DNA of 64,000 nt from an uncultured Verrucomicrobiota bacterium (lineage in GTDB: Bacteria > Verrucomicrobiota > Verrucomicrobiia > Verrucomicrobiales > Verrucomicrobiaceae): positions 62,001 to 126,000 of the forward strand of contig CAINGK010000072.1 of assembly GCA_903848465.1 (NCBI GenBank), in the 5' to 3' direction. The notes below the pieces were generated by a model, which saw only the letters and a program-made list of their open reading frames with translations, had not been told where the DNA came from and made no database searches. Below are positions 32,647 to 40,454 of this stretch, in pieces (positions within the stretch are counted from its first letter, which is position 1; the number at the start of each line of letters is the position of its first letter). The position numbers and the translations under genes were made by a program.

Positions 32647-33897
32647 ATGCCCACCTTCGTTTACAGCGCTCACGGTCCTTCCGGTCTCATCACCGGAGAG
32701 CTGGCTGCGTCGGATCGCAGCGAAGCGTTTGCATTGCTGGGGAAAAAGAAAATTCAGCCCATCAAGTTGGAAGCAGCGGGTGAGGCCAAAATACTCGCCA
32801 GCACCGCCGCCAAGGCCAAGCAGAGCGCAGCGGCTGCGGAAGCGATCACCGGCCCTATCAAGCTCAAGCTCGCACAGGTCGTTCTCTTCATCGAAGAACT
32901 CGCCGACCTCGTCGGTGCAGGCATCCAGCTTGAGCCTGCGCTCGCCACCATGGAGCGCCGCCGTGAACTCTCCGGCATCAAAACCCTCGCCACCGTGCTG
33001 CGCGGCAAGGTGCGTGATGGCATGGCGTTCTCGAAGGCCGTTGCGGCCACCAGCCCCAGCTTTGGCAAGCTCTTCTGCGCACTCGTCTCAGCGGGGGAGG
33101 CCAGCGGTTCGCTGAGCACCATCTTGAAGCGACAGGCGCAATACATGCGCTCCCTGCAGGCGCTGAAGTCCAAGGTGCTCGCAGCGCTGCTCTATCCGGC
33201 GTTTCTCATCGTCGCTGCTGTTTCCGTCACCCTGCTGTTCGTTGTTTATCTCATTCCGAAGCTCACGGAGATGCTGGACTCGACCGGTGGCTCGCTGCCC
33301 TTGGCCGCGCAGATCATCCTGAAGATCAGCGACACCTTCAAGGCCACCTGGTGGATGCTCATTCTTGGTGGTATCGCCACATACATTCTCGGCAAGTCGT
33401 GGATCTCACGCCCTGAGTCAGCGATTCCCTGGGCACGCTTCAAGCTGCGCCTGCCGCTATTTGGCAGCATCTTCCGCGCACGCTTCTACGTCCAGTTCCT
33501 GGAAACGATGGCCAACCTGCTCGGCAATGGCCTCACCATGGTTCAGGCCATGCAGCTCACCCATCAGGCCACCGACAATCCTTTCCTGCGGCAGGAGTTT
33601 GAGGGCGTCATGCGCAACGTCGGCGAAGGCGTCGCGCTGTCTCGTGCGCTGGACCGCAGCGGTCAGTTCCCGCCATTGCTCATCGACATGGTGAACGTGG
33701 GCGAGCAAACCGGCGACATGCCAGCGGCGCTCGTGCGTGCCGCTGAACGTTTTGACCGCGAACTCAGCAAGAAGATCGACACACTCGCCGCGCTCATCCA
33801 GCCCCTGATCGTCTGCCTCATGGCTGGCATGGTCGGCATCATGGCCTACCTCATGATGACCACCATCTTCCAGACCATTTCCAGCATGAACAAATAA
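32647..33897 (+). CDS. gspF: Type II secretion inner-membrane platform protein GspF
   Basis: Polytopic platform protein that links GspE to the pseudopilus. The 416 residues hold two repeated T2SSF domains (about 80-205 and 285-405) and three membrane helices (about 185-205, 230-250, 380-405). The family phrases FIEELADLVGAGIQLEPAL and FLETMANLLGNGLTMVQAM mark the repeats. The N-terminal 70 residues are a small soluble domain. The leader CTAAACCC precedes ATG. Confidence 0.93.
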   Translation: MPTFVYSAHGPSGLITGELAASDRSEAFALLGKKKIQPIKLEAAGEAKILASTAAKAKQSAAAAEAITGPIKLKLAQVVLFIEELADLVGAGIQLEPALATMERRRELSGIKTLATVLRGKVRDGMAFSKAVAATSPSFGKLFCALVSAGEASGSLSTILKRQAQYMRSLQALKSKVLAALLYPAFLIVAAVSVTLLFVVYLIPKLTEMLDSTGGSLPLAAQIILKISDTFKATWWMLILGGIATYILGKSWISRPESAIPWARFKLRLPLFGSIFRARFYVQFLETMANLLGNGLTMVQAMQLTHQATDNPFLRQEFEGVMRNVGEGVALSRALDRSGQFPPLLIDMVNVGEQTGDMPAALVRAAERFDRELSKKIDTLAALIQPLIVCLMAGMVGIMAYLMMTTIFQTISSMNK

Positions 33898-33929
33898 TCC
33901 TGCATCTCAATCCACCCCCAGCACATCCC

Positions 33930-34367
33930 ATGAAACACACCACCACCCACCCACGCCGTTCGACTTCCGGCTTTACCCTGGTCGAAATGGTTCTCGTCCT
34001 CGGCATCGTCGCTCTCCTCGTCGGCGCAGGCATCGTCTCGCTCACGGGCGTGCTCGATTCCGGCAAGAAAACCCGCGTCAAAGGAGATCTGACCACGCTG
34101 ACCTCCGCCCTGCGCAGCTATGAAACGGACAACATGTTCCTGCCCACCTCGGAGCAGGGTCTCTCAGCGCTGTTGGAAAAACCTACATCGCGCCCCGCAC
34201 CGCAAAACTGGACTGCCAAGCTCAAGAAGAACCTGCTGGATCCCTGGGGCAACCCATACCGCTACCGCCGTCCCGGCACCAAAGACAAGGGCGGCTTTGA
34301 TGTGTACTCCTCTGGTCCCGATGGTGTTGCAGACAACACCGACGACATCGGCAACTGGGATTTGTAA
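33930..34367 (+). CDS. gspG: Major pseudopilin GspG
   Basis: Main subunit of the type II secretion pseudopilus. The 145 residues start with a short basic leader and prepilin peptidase site SG/FTLVEM (cleavage after Gly14, Glu at mature position 5), then the hydrophobic helix and a C-terminal globular part with DPWGNPYRYRRPG and SSGPDG...DDIGNWD, the calcium-binding end of GspG. Length is standard. Confidence 0.95.
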   Translation: MKHTTTHPRRSTSGFTLVEMVLVLGIVALLVGAGIVSLTGVLDSGKKTRVKGDLTTLTSALRSYETDNMFLPTSEQGLSALLEKPTSRPAPQNWTAKLKKNLLDPWGNPYRYRRPGTKDKGGFDVYSSGPDGVADNTDDIGNWDL

Positions 34368-34395
34368 ACCGCAATACTGACCGACGGAAACCTGG

Positions 34396-34887
34396 ATGAG
34401 ACACTTGAACGCCCGCACGAATAAACGCCCAGCCACGCTGCTTGACCAGCGTGGTGGTCGCCGTGCTGCATTCACTCTCATTGAGGTCATCATGGCCATG
34501 ACCATCATCCTGCTGGTCATTGGCGTGGCGGTGCTGAGCATTTCCGGCGTGCGTGATGAGGACAAGCTGCGGCGTGCGGCATCAGTGATCGAAACCACGG
34601 CACGACAAAATCTGCTGCAGGCGCTCAACAGCCAGCAAACGGTGCGCATGGAGCTTTCCGCCGGTGCCTTCGGCGCGAGTGATGAATTCAACGGCATGCT
34701 GCAGGTGCGCCGCGTGGGGGAAAAGGTCTTCCGCAAGCCCCGGCGTGGTGAAGCCTGGGAGTTCAGCCCCACCGGCATCTGCGAACCCATTGAGGTTCGC
34801 ATCAGCAGCCCGGCGGGCCAGATCGAGATTGGTTTCGATCCGCTCACCGCGTGTGCCAAACGCAAATCCATTCAGGTCAAAGGATGA
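34396..34887 (+). CDS. gspH: Minor pseudopilin GspH-like
   Basis: A 163-residue type IV pilin-like protein with a 25-residue basic leader and cleavage site RRAA/FTLIEVIMAM (Glu30 is mature position 5). The residue before cleavage is Ala where Gly is usual. Position between gspG and gspI and its size support GspH; the globular part is divergent. Its stop overlaps gspI by four bases. Confidence 0.82.
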   Translation: MRHLNARTNKRPATLLDQRGGRRAAFTLIEVIMAMTIILLVIGVAVLSISGVRDEDKLRRAASVIETTARQNLLQALNSQQTVRMELSAGAFGASDEFNGMLQVRRVGEKVFRKPRRGEAWEFSPTGICEPIEVRISSPAGQIEIGFDPLTACAKRKSIQVKG

Positions 34888-35297
34888 AACACACCCGCAC
34901 ATCATCCCATGCGCAGGGTTTTGCCCTGCTGGAGATCCTCCTCGCACTGGCGTTGTTCTCGCTGGTGGCGGTGGGGATGACGCGTGCCATTGAAGAGATC
35001 GCGAAGACCTCCACTTCCGCGCGCCAGGAGGCGCAGGTGCTGCGCGTGCTGGAGTCCGTGCTGGCCGAAGTGGCACACCAGCCTGAGTTCAAAGCGGCCA
35101 GCATTTCCTTCAATCCCACCGCAGATCACATCGACGCCAGCGCCACGATTGAAAAGGTCCGGCTCTTCAACAAAGACAAGGTCGAACTCGACCACATGTT
35201 TCGCATCCGCGCCGAAGCATGGATCAAAGACGGGCGCACGCGGCGCATGAAACGCAGCATGGAAACCTATGTGTATTCGCCCCACAGTCCGATCTAA
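34884..35297 (+). CDS. gspI: Minor pseudopilin GspI-like
   Basis: A 137-residue pseudopilin with processing site HAQG/FALLEILLAL (Gly12, Glu17) and a hydrophobic helix, followed by a globular part with the paired-arginine region TRRMKRSMETYVY near the end. The start is set by the ATGA overlap with gspH; an upstream in-frame codon would only lengthen the leader. Together with GspJ and GspK it probably forms the pseudopilus tip. The 3' end overlaps gspJ by 29 bases. Confidence 0.85.
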   Translation: MKHTRTSSHAQGFALLEILLALALFSLVAVGMTRAIEEIAKTSTSARQEAQVLRVLESVLAEVAHQPEFKAASISFNPTADHIDASATIEKVRLFNKDKVELDHMFRIRAEAWIKDGRTRRMKRSMETYVYSPHSPI

Positions 35298-35937
35298 GGC
35301 CGCGTTCACGCTGCTCGAAGTCATCATGGCCATGGCGCTCATCGGCTTCATCCTGGGTGCTGCCTATGGCGTGGCCAACGGTGCCATGCAGTTGGGTAAA
35401 TCCATGAGCAACGCGCGAGTGGCGGAGACCCGCATCAGCAACTTCGTCACGCAATGGCGTGACTACCTGGAAACCATGGAGCCAGGCATCCAGCTCACCG
35501 CCGGGATGGAAAAAGTGGCGCGTGGTGCCTCGGGCAATCTGTTCATCGCGGGAGGCCGCATGCCCTTCGCGTGGGAGAGTCATTTGAAGCTCGCCGACGC
35601 CGTCGAGTTCGGCGTGGTGCGCAACCGCGAGAGCAAGGATCTCAGCCTCGTCGTTCGCCATTTCAAGCTCAACCCCAAGGCCCGCAACCCGGGTGACTAC
35701 AACCTCATCGCCGAGCTGCCGATCCTCGACGGACTCAAGCAGATGCAGTGGCAGTTTTATGAACCGGTGGAAAAGAAATGGTTCACCAGTTGGGATCCAA
35801 AGAAGCGCCCGCAGCCGCCGCTCTTCATGAAGCTCAAGTTTGCCTTCACCGCCGACCCGCGTGAGCACGAGTATACGTTCTGGATCGCAAACGATCTCGC
35901 CCAAGTCAGCGTGCCACAGGCACCACAGCCGCAATGA
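35269..35937 (+). CDS. gspJ: Minor pseudopilin GspJ-like
   Basis: A 222-residue pseudopilin, the size of GspJ. Processing site SKAA/FTLLEVIMAMAL has Ala12 before the cut and Glu17 at mature position 5. The rest is beta-rich and matches the GspJ pattern in length and place. It starts inside gspI in another frame. Its stop overlaps an ATG at 35934 (ATGA) that begins a reading frame running into the heptamer repeat before gspK. Confidence 0.85.
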   Translation: MCIRPTVRSKAAFTLLEVIMAMALIGFILGAAYGVANGAMQLGKSMSNARVAETRISNFVTQWRDYLETMEPGIQLTAGMEKVARGASGNLFIAGGRMPFAWESHLKLADAVEFGVVRNRESKDLSLVVRHFKLNPKARNPGDYNLIAELPILDGLKQMQWQFYEPVEKKWFTSWDPKKRPQPPLFMKLKFAFTADPREHEYTFWIANDLAQVSVPQAPQPQ

Positions 35938-35997
35938 CGAATGAACTTTCAATGACCGAAGACCGAATGGTGAGCAACACTGCCCGTCAGGAAGTCC

Positions 35998-36966
35998 ATG
36001 CCCGTTGTTCGGGTTTCGTCATTCATTCGACATTCGACATTCGACATTCGACATTCGACATTCCAGCGCGGCTCCGCGCTCATCGTGGTGTTCTGGATGA
36101 TCGCGGTCCTGGGCATGGTCATGTTTGCAGGAGCGAAGGCGTTGCAGGCAGACACTCAATATACCCGCATGATGCGCGGGCGTATTTTTGCCAAACGCTA
36201 TGCGGAGATGGGCCTCGAGGTGGCGCGCCATCCGGCCATTAGGGAAGACGATCCGCTGCTGCACTTCAGCGCGAATGACGGTGGCGGCTACAACGTCAAG
36301 CTGGTTGCCGAAGAAGCGCGGCTGAATGCCAACCATCTCATCCAGACCGGGGACAAGGTGCTGCTGCCCCGGTTGTTCACGAGCTGGGGCTTCAAGGCGG
36401 AGTTTGTCTCCGCCCTGTGCGACGCCCTGAAGGACTGGGTGGATGCCGATGTCAGCCTCAACGGCGCTGAAAAGCGCGACTATGAAAAGCGGGGGTTCGA
36501 GGGCATGCCCTTCAATCGCCCGTTCAAAGAAGTCGAAGAGATGCTGCTCGTCCGTGGCATGGACATCGTCAACATCGAGCGGCCCGACTGGCGTGAGTGG
36601 TTCACCGTTTTCGGCGATGGCCGCGTGGATGTAAACGACGCACGTCCGGAACTCATCGCGCTGCTGGCCGATGTACCCATGGAGCGCTTGCAGCCGCTGC
36701 TCAAGCTGCGTGCCGGACGCGATGGCGCGCTGCACACGCAGGACGATGTGCGGTTAAACAGCGTGCCGCAGGTGGCGCAGTTGCTTGGAATCTTTCAGCC
36801 GCAGACCGTCGCGCAGCTCACGCAATGGATTCAATTCGCCGGTCCCATCCGCCGCATCGAGTGCGTCGGTACCCTCGGGCCGCTGCATCGCAAACTCATC
36901 CTCATCACGCAGGACGGCAGGGCCGTCTGGCGCGGTGAAATCCCCGCCCATGGCAAAGACACGTAA
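35998..36966 (+). CDS. gspK: Minor pseudopilin GspK-like, heptamer repeat at its N-terminus
   Basis: Large tip pseudopilin, 322 residues. The processing-site region is QRG/SALIVVFWMIAVLG (Gly25; no Glu5, as usual for GspK). The middle contains the helical LLPRLFTSWGFKAEFVSALCDALKDWVDAD segment characteristic of GspK. ATG 35998 has an AGGAAG Shine-Dalgarno five bases upstream. Residues about 10-22 are encoded by five tandem copies of a seven-base repeat, absent from other GspK proteins. A change in copy number alters which upstream start is in frame. The 3' end overlaps the next gene by 17 bases. Confidence 0.85.
   Translation: MPVVRVSSFIRHSTFDIRHSTFQRGSALIVVFWMIAVLGMVMFAGAKALQADTQYTRMMRGRIFAKRYAEMGLEVARHPAIREDDPLLHFSANDGGGYNVKLVAEEARLNANHLIQTGDKVLLPRLFTSWGFKAEFVSALCDALKDWVDADVSLNGAEKRDYEKRGFEGMPFNRPFKEVEEMLLVRGMDIVNIERPDWREWFTVFGDGRVDVNDARPELIALLADVPMERLQPLLKLRAGRDGALHTQDDVRLNSVPQVAQLLGIFQPQTVAQLTQWIQFAGPIRRIECVGTLGPLHRKLILITQDGRAVWRGEIPAHGKDT
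36021..36064. repeat. Tandem heptamer (ATTCGAC)5 at the gspK start
   Basis: Five perfect copies of ATTCGAC at 36025-36059, flanked by partial ATTC copies on both sides. Translated, the array has a 21-base cycle reading IRHSTFD and contains no stop in any frame. Similar short arrays occur as dispersed intergenic repeats in verrucomicrobial genomes (recollection, not checked here). Confidence 0.95.
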
Positions 36967-38167
36967 ACCACCCTGCGAGCTGCTGCTCCCTGGCGCACAA
37001 GTCTGGCAAAGCTGGACGGGTGCGGAAGGTGCTGCCTGCCTGTTGCAAACCGAGCTGAACACCACTGGCGGCAAGTTTGGCAAAGAAGCCACGCGCCGTG
37101 TGCTCGCTCTCCCCACCGTGCATTTCTGGGCGCTGCCTGCCTGGCTCAAAGGTCAGCCCGAGCACCTGCGTAGCATGGCGTTGCTGCACCTTGAACGCAT
37201 GGGCATCAAGGCCGAGGACGACGAGGCCAGCGTGCAGGTGCGCAACATGCAGGGCAAGGAAGGCGCGTATCTCACGCGGATCCTCGCGCTCAAAGATCTG
37301 CCGACGCCGCTCACCGACACCGCACGGCTGCCGGATGAAGTAACGCTGCATGCACTGTGCTATCCGCTGGTGCAAAATAGCCTCACGATTTTCCGCGAAC
37401 TCGGTCGTCTCGTGGTCGCCATCACCAGCGGTTCCCAGTTGATCTACTGCTCACCGCTCTCCGCAAACCGTCTGGATGGCAATGCCCTCGCGGAACTCAA
37501 CAACATCTGCCTCCAACTCGGTTTCCAGGGCGTGCTCGGACGGCTTGAAAGCATTGTGCTGTGGATCGAAGAAGGCGACATTCAGCAAATTCAACGCGTC
37601 ACCGGTTTGTCAGCCTACCGCTGTGACATGCCCGCGCCGACCATGCCGGAGCGCGGCTCCAGCCTGCTCATGCCGCAGGATGTCATCTCTGAACGCCAGA
37701 GCCAGACGCGCCGGTCCAAGACACGCTTCCTCGCGCTCGCTGCCGGTACGGTGGTCGCGGCGGCGATTGCGCTCGTCGCCACGCTCACATCGCTGGCCTT
37801 GCAGGAGCGCAACCTGCTGCGCGACAAAGTTGCCAGTCTCACCCCGCGTGCCTCGCGGGTCATGGACCACAAGAAAGCCTGGCACGAGGCCGCACCTGCC
37901 GTGGACCCAACGAGCTGGCCGCAGCAGATTCTGCTGCACTGCATGGAGCCGGAATCTTCCAAGGAGGCCTCCATCACGCATTGGGAATGGACACCGGAGC
38001 GCATGAACCTGCGTGGCCGGATGCCCAGTGCATCTTTGGCGCTTGAGTACACCCAAGCACTCAAGTCGATTGAGGCACTCGCACCGTTTGGATTGACCGG
38101 GCCGCCGCCTGTCATCGCCAGCGACAACAGCGCCACCTTTGAGCTGAAGGGAGGGCCGGGCGAATGA
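36950..38167 (+). CDS. gspL: GspL-like assembly protein
   Basis: A 405-residue bitopic protein: cytoplasmic actin-like part (about 1-250), one membrane helix (about 258-282, ALAAGTVVAAAIALVATL) and a periplasmic ferredoxin-like domain. Order after gspK and before a GspM-like gene supports GspL (a PilM/PilN-type fusion). The start ATG 36950 follows CCCCGCCC and overlaps gspK by 17 bases; the reading frame is open further upstream but only as antisense-like Ser/Arg-rich sequence. Sequence similarity to well-studied GspL is weak. Confidence 0.75.
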   Translation: MAKTRKPPCELLLPGAQVWQSWTGAEGAACLLQTELNTTGGKFGKEATRRVLALPTVHFWALPAWLKGQPEHLRSMALLHLERMGIKAEDDEASVQVRNMQGKEGAYLTRILALKDLPTPLTDTARLPDEVTLHALCYPLVQNSLTIFRELGRLVVAITSGSQLIYCSPLSANRLDGNALAELNNICLQLGFQGVLGRLESIVLWIEEGDIQQIQRVTGLSAYRCDMPAPTMPERGSSLLMPQDVISERQSQTRRSKTRFLALAAGTVVAAAIALVATLTSLALQERNLLRDKVASLTPRASRVMDHKKAWHEAAPAVDPTSWPQQILLHCMEPESSKEASITHWEWTPERMNLRGRMPSASLALEYTQALKSIEALAPFGLTGPPPVIASDNSATFELKGGPGE

Positions 38168-38745
38168 AGAAGAGCGAGAAACTGCTGCTCGGCGTCTTTG
38201 CGTTCCTGTTCCTCGCCATCATTGGCGGCGGCGGGCTCATGTTCGCTTTCAACAACTACATGGCCATTCGCGAAGAAAACGACACCCTGCGTGATCGTCT
38301 TGGCGAAATGAACCTCGCCATCTCGCAGGGCGCGGACTGGGCGGACAAGTCTGGCTGGCTTGAGGAGCATTGCCCGAACTTCACCAGTCGTCAGGAGGCT
38401 TCAGCCAAGCTGCTGGAAGTCATCACCGGCGTAGCGGAAAAAATGGGACTCAGCATCGGTGGCAAAGAATTCATCGAAGCTGCTCACGTGCTGGGGCCAG
38501 ACGGTCTGCCATTGCAGGAAGACCTGGGCTACTTTGACAAGGCCACGGTGAAGATCACGCTCGCCGGTGTGCCGGAGCGGGCCTTCTATGGTTGGCTCCA
38601 TTCGCTGCAGCAGCCGCAGAGTTTCCTCGGCATTACGCGCATGCAGATCAATCCCAGCGGATCCAACAAGACCATCAACGCCGAGGTCGAGTTCACGCAG
38701 TTCTACCGTGAGAAATCGGCCCCCAAGGTCAGCAAAGCCAACTAG
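38164..38745 (+). CDS. gspM: GspM/PilO-like protein
   Basis: A 193-residue protein with one N-terminal membrane helix (about 8-30), a short coiled coil (IREENDTLRDRLGEMN) and a periplasmic ferredoxin-like domain, the plan of GspM and PilO, which dimerise with GspL/PilN. It is coupled to gspL by an ATGA overlap. The start is supported by an upstream GGAGGG. Assignment rests on layout and gene order. Confidence 0.72.
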   Translation: MKKSEKLLLGVFAFLFLAIIGGGGLMFAFNNYMAIREENDTLRDRLGEMNLAISQGADWADKSGWLEEHCPNFTSRQEASAKLLEVITGVAEKMGLSIGGKEFIEAAHVLGPDGLPLQEDLGYFDKATVKITLAGVPERAFYGWLHSLQQPQSFLGITRMQINPSGSNKTINAEVEFTQFYREKSAPKVSKAN

Positions 38746-38747
38746 CC

Positions 38748-39524
38748 ATGAAATCTTCTTCATACCACTTGGGTAATTGTAATGCGCGCCAGCGTTTTGG
38801 AGTGCTCCAGTCCTCTGGAGCTTTTCGCGGACCTGTGGACGTTCGAAAGCGCCGGAGGTCCGGCGCACTCCAAGACGCTCACGCGATCATCGTCAACTGC
38901 GTGCTCATGTGCCTGTTGTTTTCCGTAGCTGGGCATTCCCAGGAACCGAAAAAGCAGCACGACACTCCTGTGCCGTTTCCGCCGCTGGAGCAGTTCTCCG
39001 CCCTGTGGGAGCGCTCCATCTTTACCACAAAGGACCTGCCCTCGCCCGATGCACCGACGGGGCCAAACTTCGCCGACAACCTCAGCCTCTCCGGCATCTA
39101 TGAGATTGACGGTGGCGTGGTCGCCGTGCTGGTGGACCGCATCACATCGCAGGTCATGGAAGCGCGCATTGGCTCCGAAAACGAGATGGGCATCAAGATC
39201 CGCGCCGTCAAACCCGGCGAGAGCGTGGACAAGACCCGCATTCAATTGCAGAAGGGCGATCAAGCCGGATGGATCAGCTTTGCCGATGCCTCAGCGCCGC
39301 CCGCAGAGGTAGTGCAGCGCGCCGTGATTCCCACGCAGCAGTCGCAGGCTCCCAATCAAGGCCAGGGCCTGCCGCAGCGCCGCAACATGAACGCCCCGCC
39401 CGCCCAGAATGGCCTGCCGCCCAATCCGATCCTGCCCCCGCCTTCCACGCCAGTTCCCGGCACCGTTCCCGCCCCAAAGCCCGCTCCGCCAAGAATCAAC
39501 GACGTGCCGCTACCTCCGCCGTGA
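38748..39524 (+). CDS. GspC/PilP-like periplasmic protein with repeat-derived N-terminus
   Basis: A 258-residue ORF starting two bases after the gspM stop. A hydrophobic signal or anchor lies at about residues 47-62 (IIVNCVLMCLLFSVAG). Residues about 100-180 hold a small beta domain (LSLSGIYEIDGGVVAVLVDRIT) like the homology region of GspC or PilP, and the C-terminus is Pro-rich. Codons 13-46 lie in a multi-hairpin repeat, so the start could instead be GTG 38901 or ATG 38907. It is the last gene of the operon; a GspD secretin does not follow. Confidence 0.6.
   Translation: MKSSSYHLGNCNARQRFGVLQSSGAFRGPVDVRKRRRSGALQDAHAIIVNCVLMCLLFSVAGHSQEPKKQHDTPVPFPPLEQFSALWERSIFTTKDLPSPDAPTGPNFADNLSLSGIYEIDGGVVAVLVDRITSQVMEARIGSENEMGIKIRAVKPGESVDKTRIQLQKGDQAGWISFADASAPPAEVVQRAVIPTQQSQAPNQGQGLPQRRNMNAPPAQNGLPPNPILPPPSTPVPGTVPAPKPAPPRINDVPLPPP
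38785..38885. repeat. Multi-hairpin repeat element inside the gspC-like gene
   Basis: Outer arms at 38792-38805 and 38865-38878 pair at 13 of 14 positions (GCGTTTTGGAGTGC with GCACTCCAAGACGC), with weaker pairing further out. Inside are two perfect hairpins, GCTCCAG-tcct-CTGGAGC (38804-38821) and GCGCCGG-aggt-CCGGCGC (38849-38866), and a shorter GCTTTTCG/CGAAAGC pair. The layout is that of a palindromic REP-like or MITE-like element. No target-site duplication is visible. Confidence 0.8.
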
Positions 39525-39614
39525 GGAGGTGATGGAGTCATGCACCAGTGATGCGAGGCTCTTCGTGGCGACATCTCCTTTGCCCGCGCCTCATGCCTGC
39601 TGTAGTTTGAAAGG

Positions 39615-40427
39615 ATGATCGAACGCTTCATCCCCACTCTCCGCGATCTGGATCCAGATCTGCGGGAGGTTTTCATGCAGAAGCTGCGCGTGCGCTGGAC
39701 GCATACCTCCACCGCGCTCGAAGGAAACACTCTCAATGAGGGTGAGACACTCGGTCTTCTGCAATATGGCCTGACGATTGCGGGCAAGCCGCTCGCTCAT
39801 CACAACGAAGTGCTGGGCCACAGCCGGGCCATTGAATTGCTCTACCGCCTGATTGCCGAATCCCGCCCGCTCACGGAGCCGGATTTACATGCGTTGCACA
39901 CGGCCATTCAGACCAGTATGGAGGTGGACTATTTGAAGCCTGTAGGTGCCTGGAAGCGCGAGCCCAATTCCACCCTCACCAAGCAAGACGGCAGGACCGT
40001 GATCAATGACACCTACGCCACGCCCGAGCAGGTGCCTGCACTGATGAGCGAGTGGTTCAGCGGTTTCGCCAAACGTCGGAACGATCCCGCCGTATCCGCT
40101 TTGGATGCCTACGTCTGGAGCCATGCCACCTTGGTGCGCATCCATCCCTATGCCGATGGCAATGGTCGCCTCGCACGCCTTGTTGCCAACGTGTCGGTCA
40201 TCGAGAAAGGCTGCCTGCCCATCCTCGTTCCTGCGGAGCAGCGTCTCGACTACATCGAGTCCCTCGCCTCCTGGCAGCTCGCCAGCGGTGCCCTTCGCCG
40301 TGGTTCAGCGCTGGAGGGAGAGCGTGAAAAAATAGCCCACTTTCACGCACAATGCGCCGTGTGGATGACAGCTTCGTCTGCTCTGATCGACGAAGCGCTG
40401 GAACTGCAACGGCAGCGTCGCGCTTGA
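39615..40427 (+). CDS. Fic family protein (AMPylator-type), self-inhibited class
   Basis: Fic enzymes usually transfer AMP from ATP to a hydroxyl side chain of a target protein. The 270 residues contain the Fic core HPYADGNGRLAR (near residue 176; Tyr replaces the usual Phe, catalytic His present). An N-terminal inhibitory motif fits (S/T)xxxE(G/N): Ser32...Glu36-Gly37 in STALEGN, so activity is probably restrained in cis and no separate antitoxin is needed. It follows the secretion operon by 90 bases. The target is unknown. Confidence 0.92.
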   Translation: MIERFIPTLRDLDPDLREVFMQKLRVRWTHTSTALEGNTLNEGETLGLLQYGLTIAGKPLAHHNEVLGHSRAIELLYRLIAESRPLTEPDLHALHTAIQTSMEVDYLKPVGAWKREPNSTLTKQDGRTVINDTYATPEQVPALMSEWFSGFAKRRNDPAVSALDAYVWSHATLVRIHPYADGNGRLARLVANVSVIEKGCLPILVPAEQRLDYIESLASWQLASGALRRGSALEGEREKIAHFHAQCAVWMTASSALIDEALELQRQRRA

Positions 40428-40454
40428 ACTCAATAGCGACGCAGTCAGTCGTGA

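Noticed and set aside
36021..36064. Possible CRISPR array
   Set aside because: The units are seven bases, contiguous and without spacers.
39615..40427. Fic protein as half of a toxin-antitoxin pair
   Set aside because: The inhibitory motif is within the same protein and no small adjacent gene is present.
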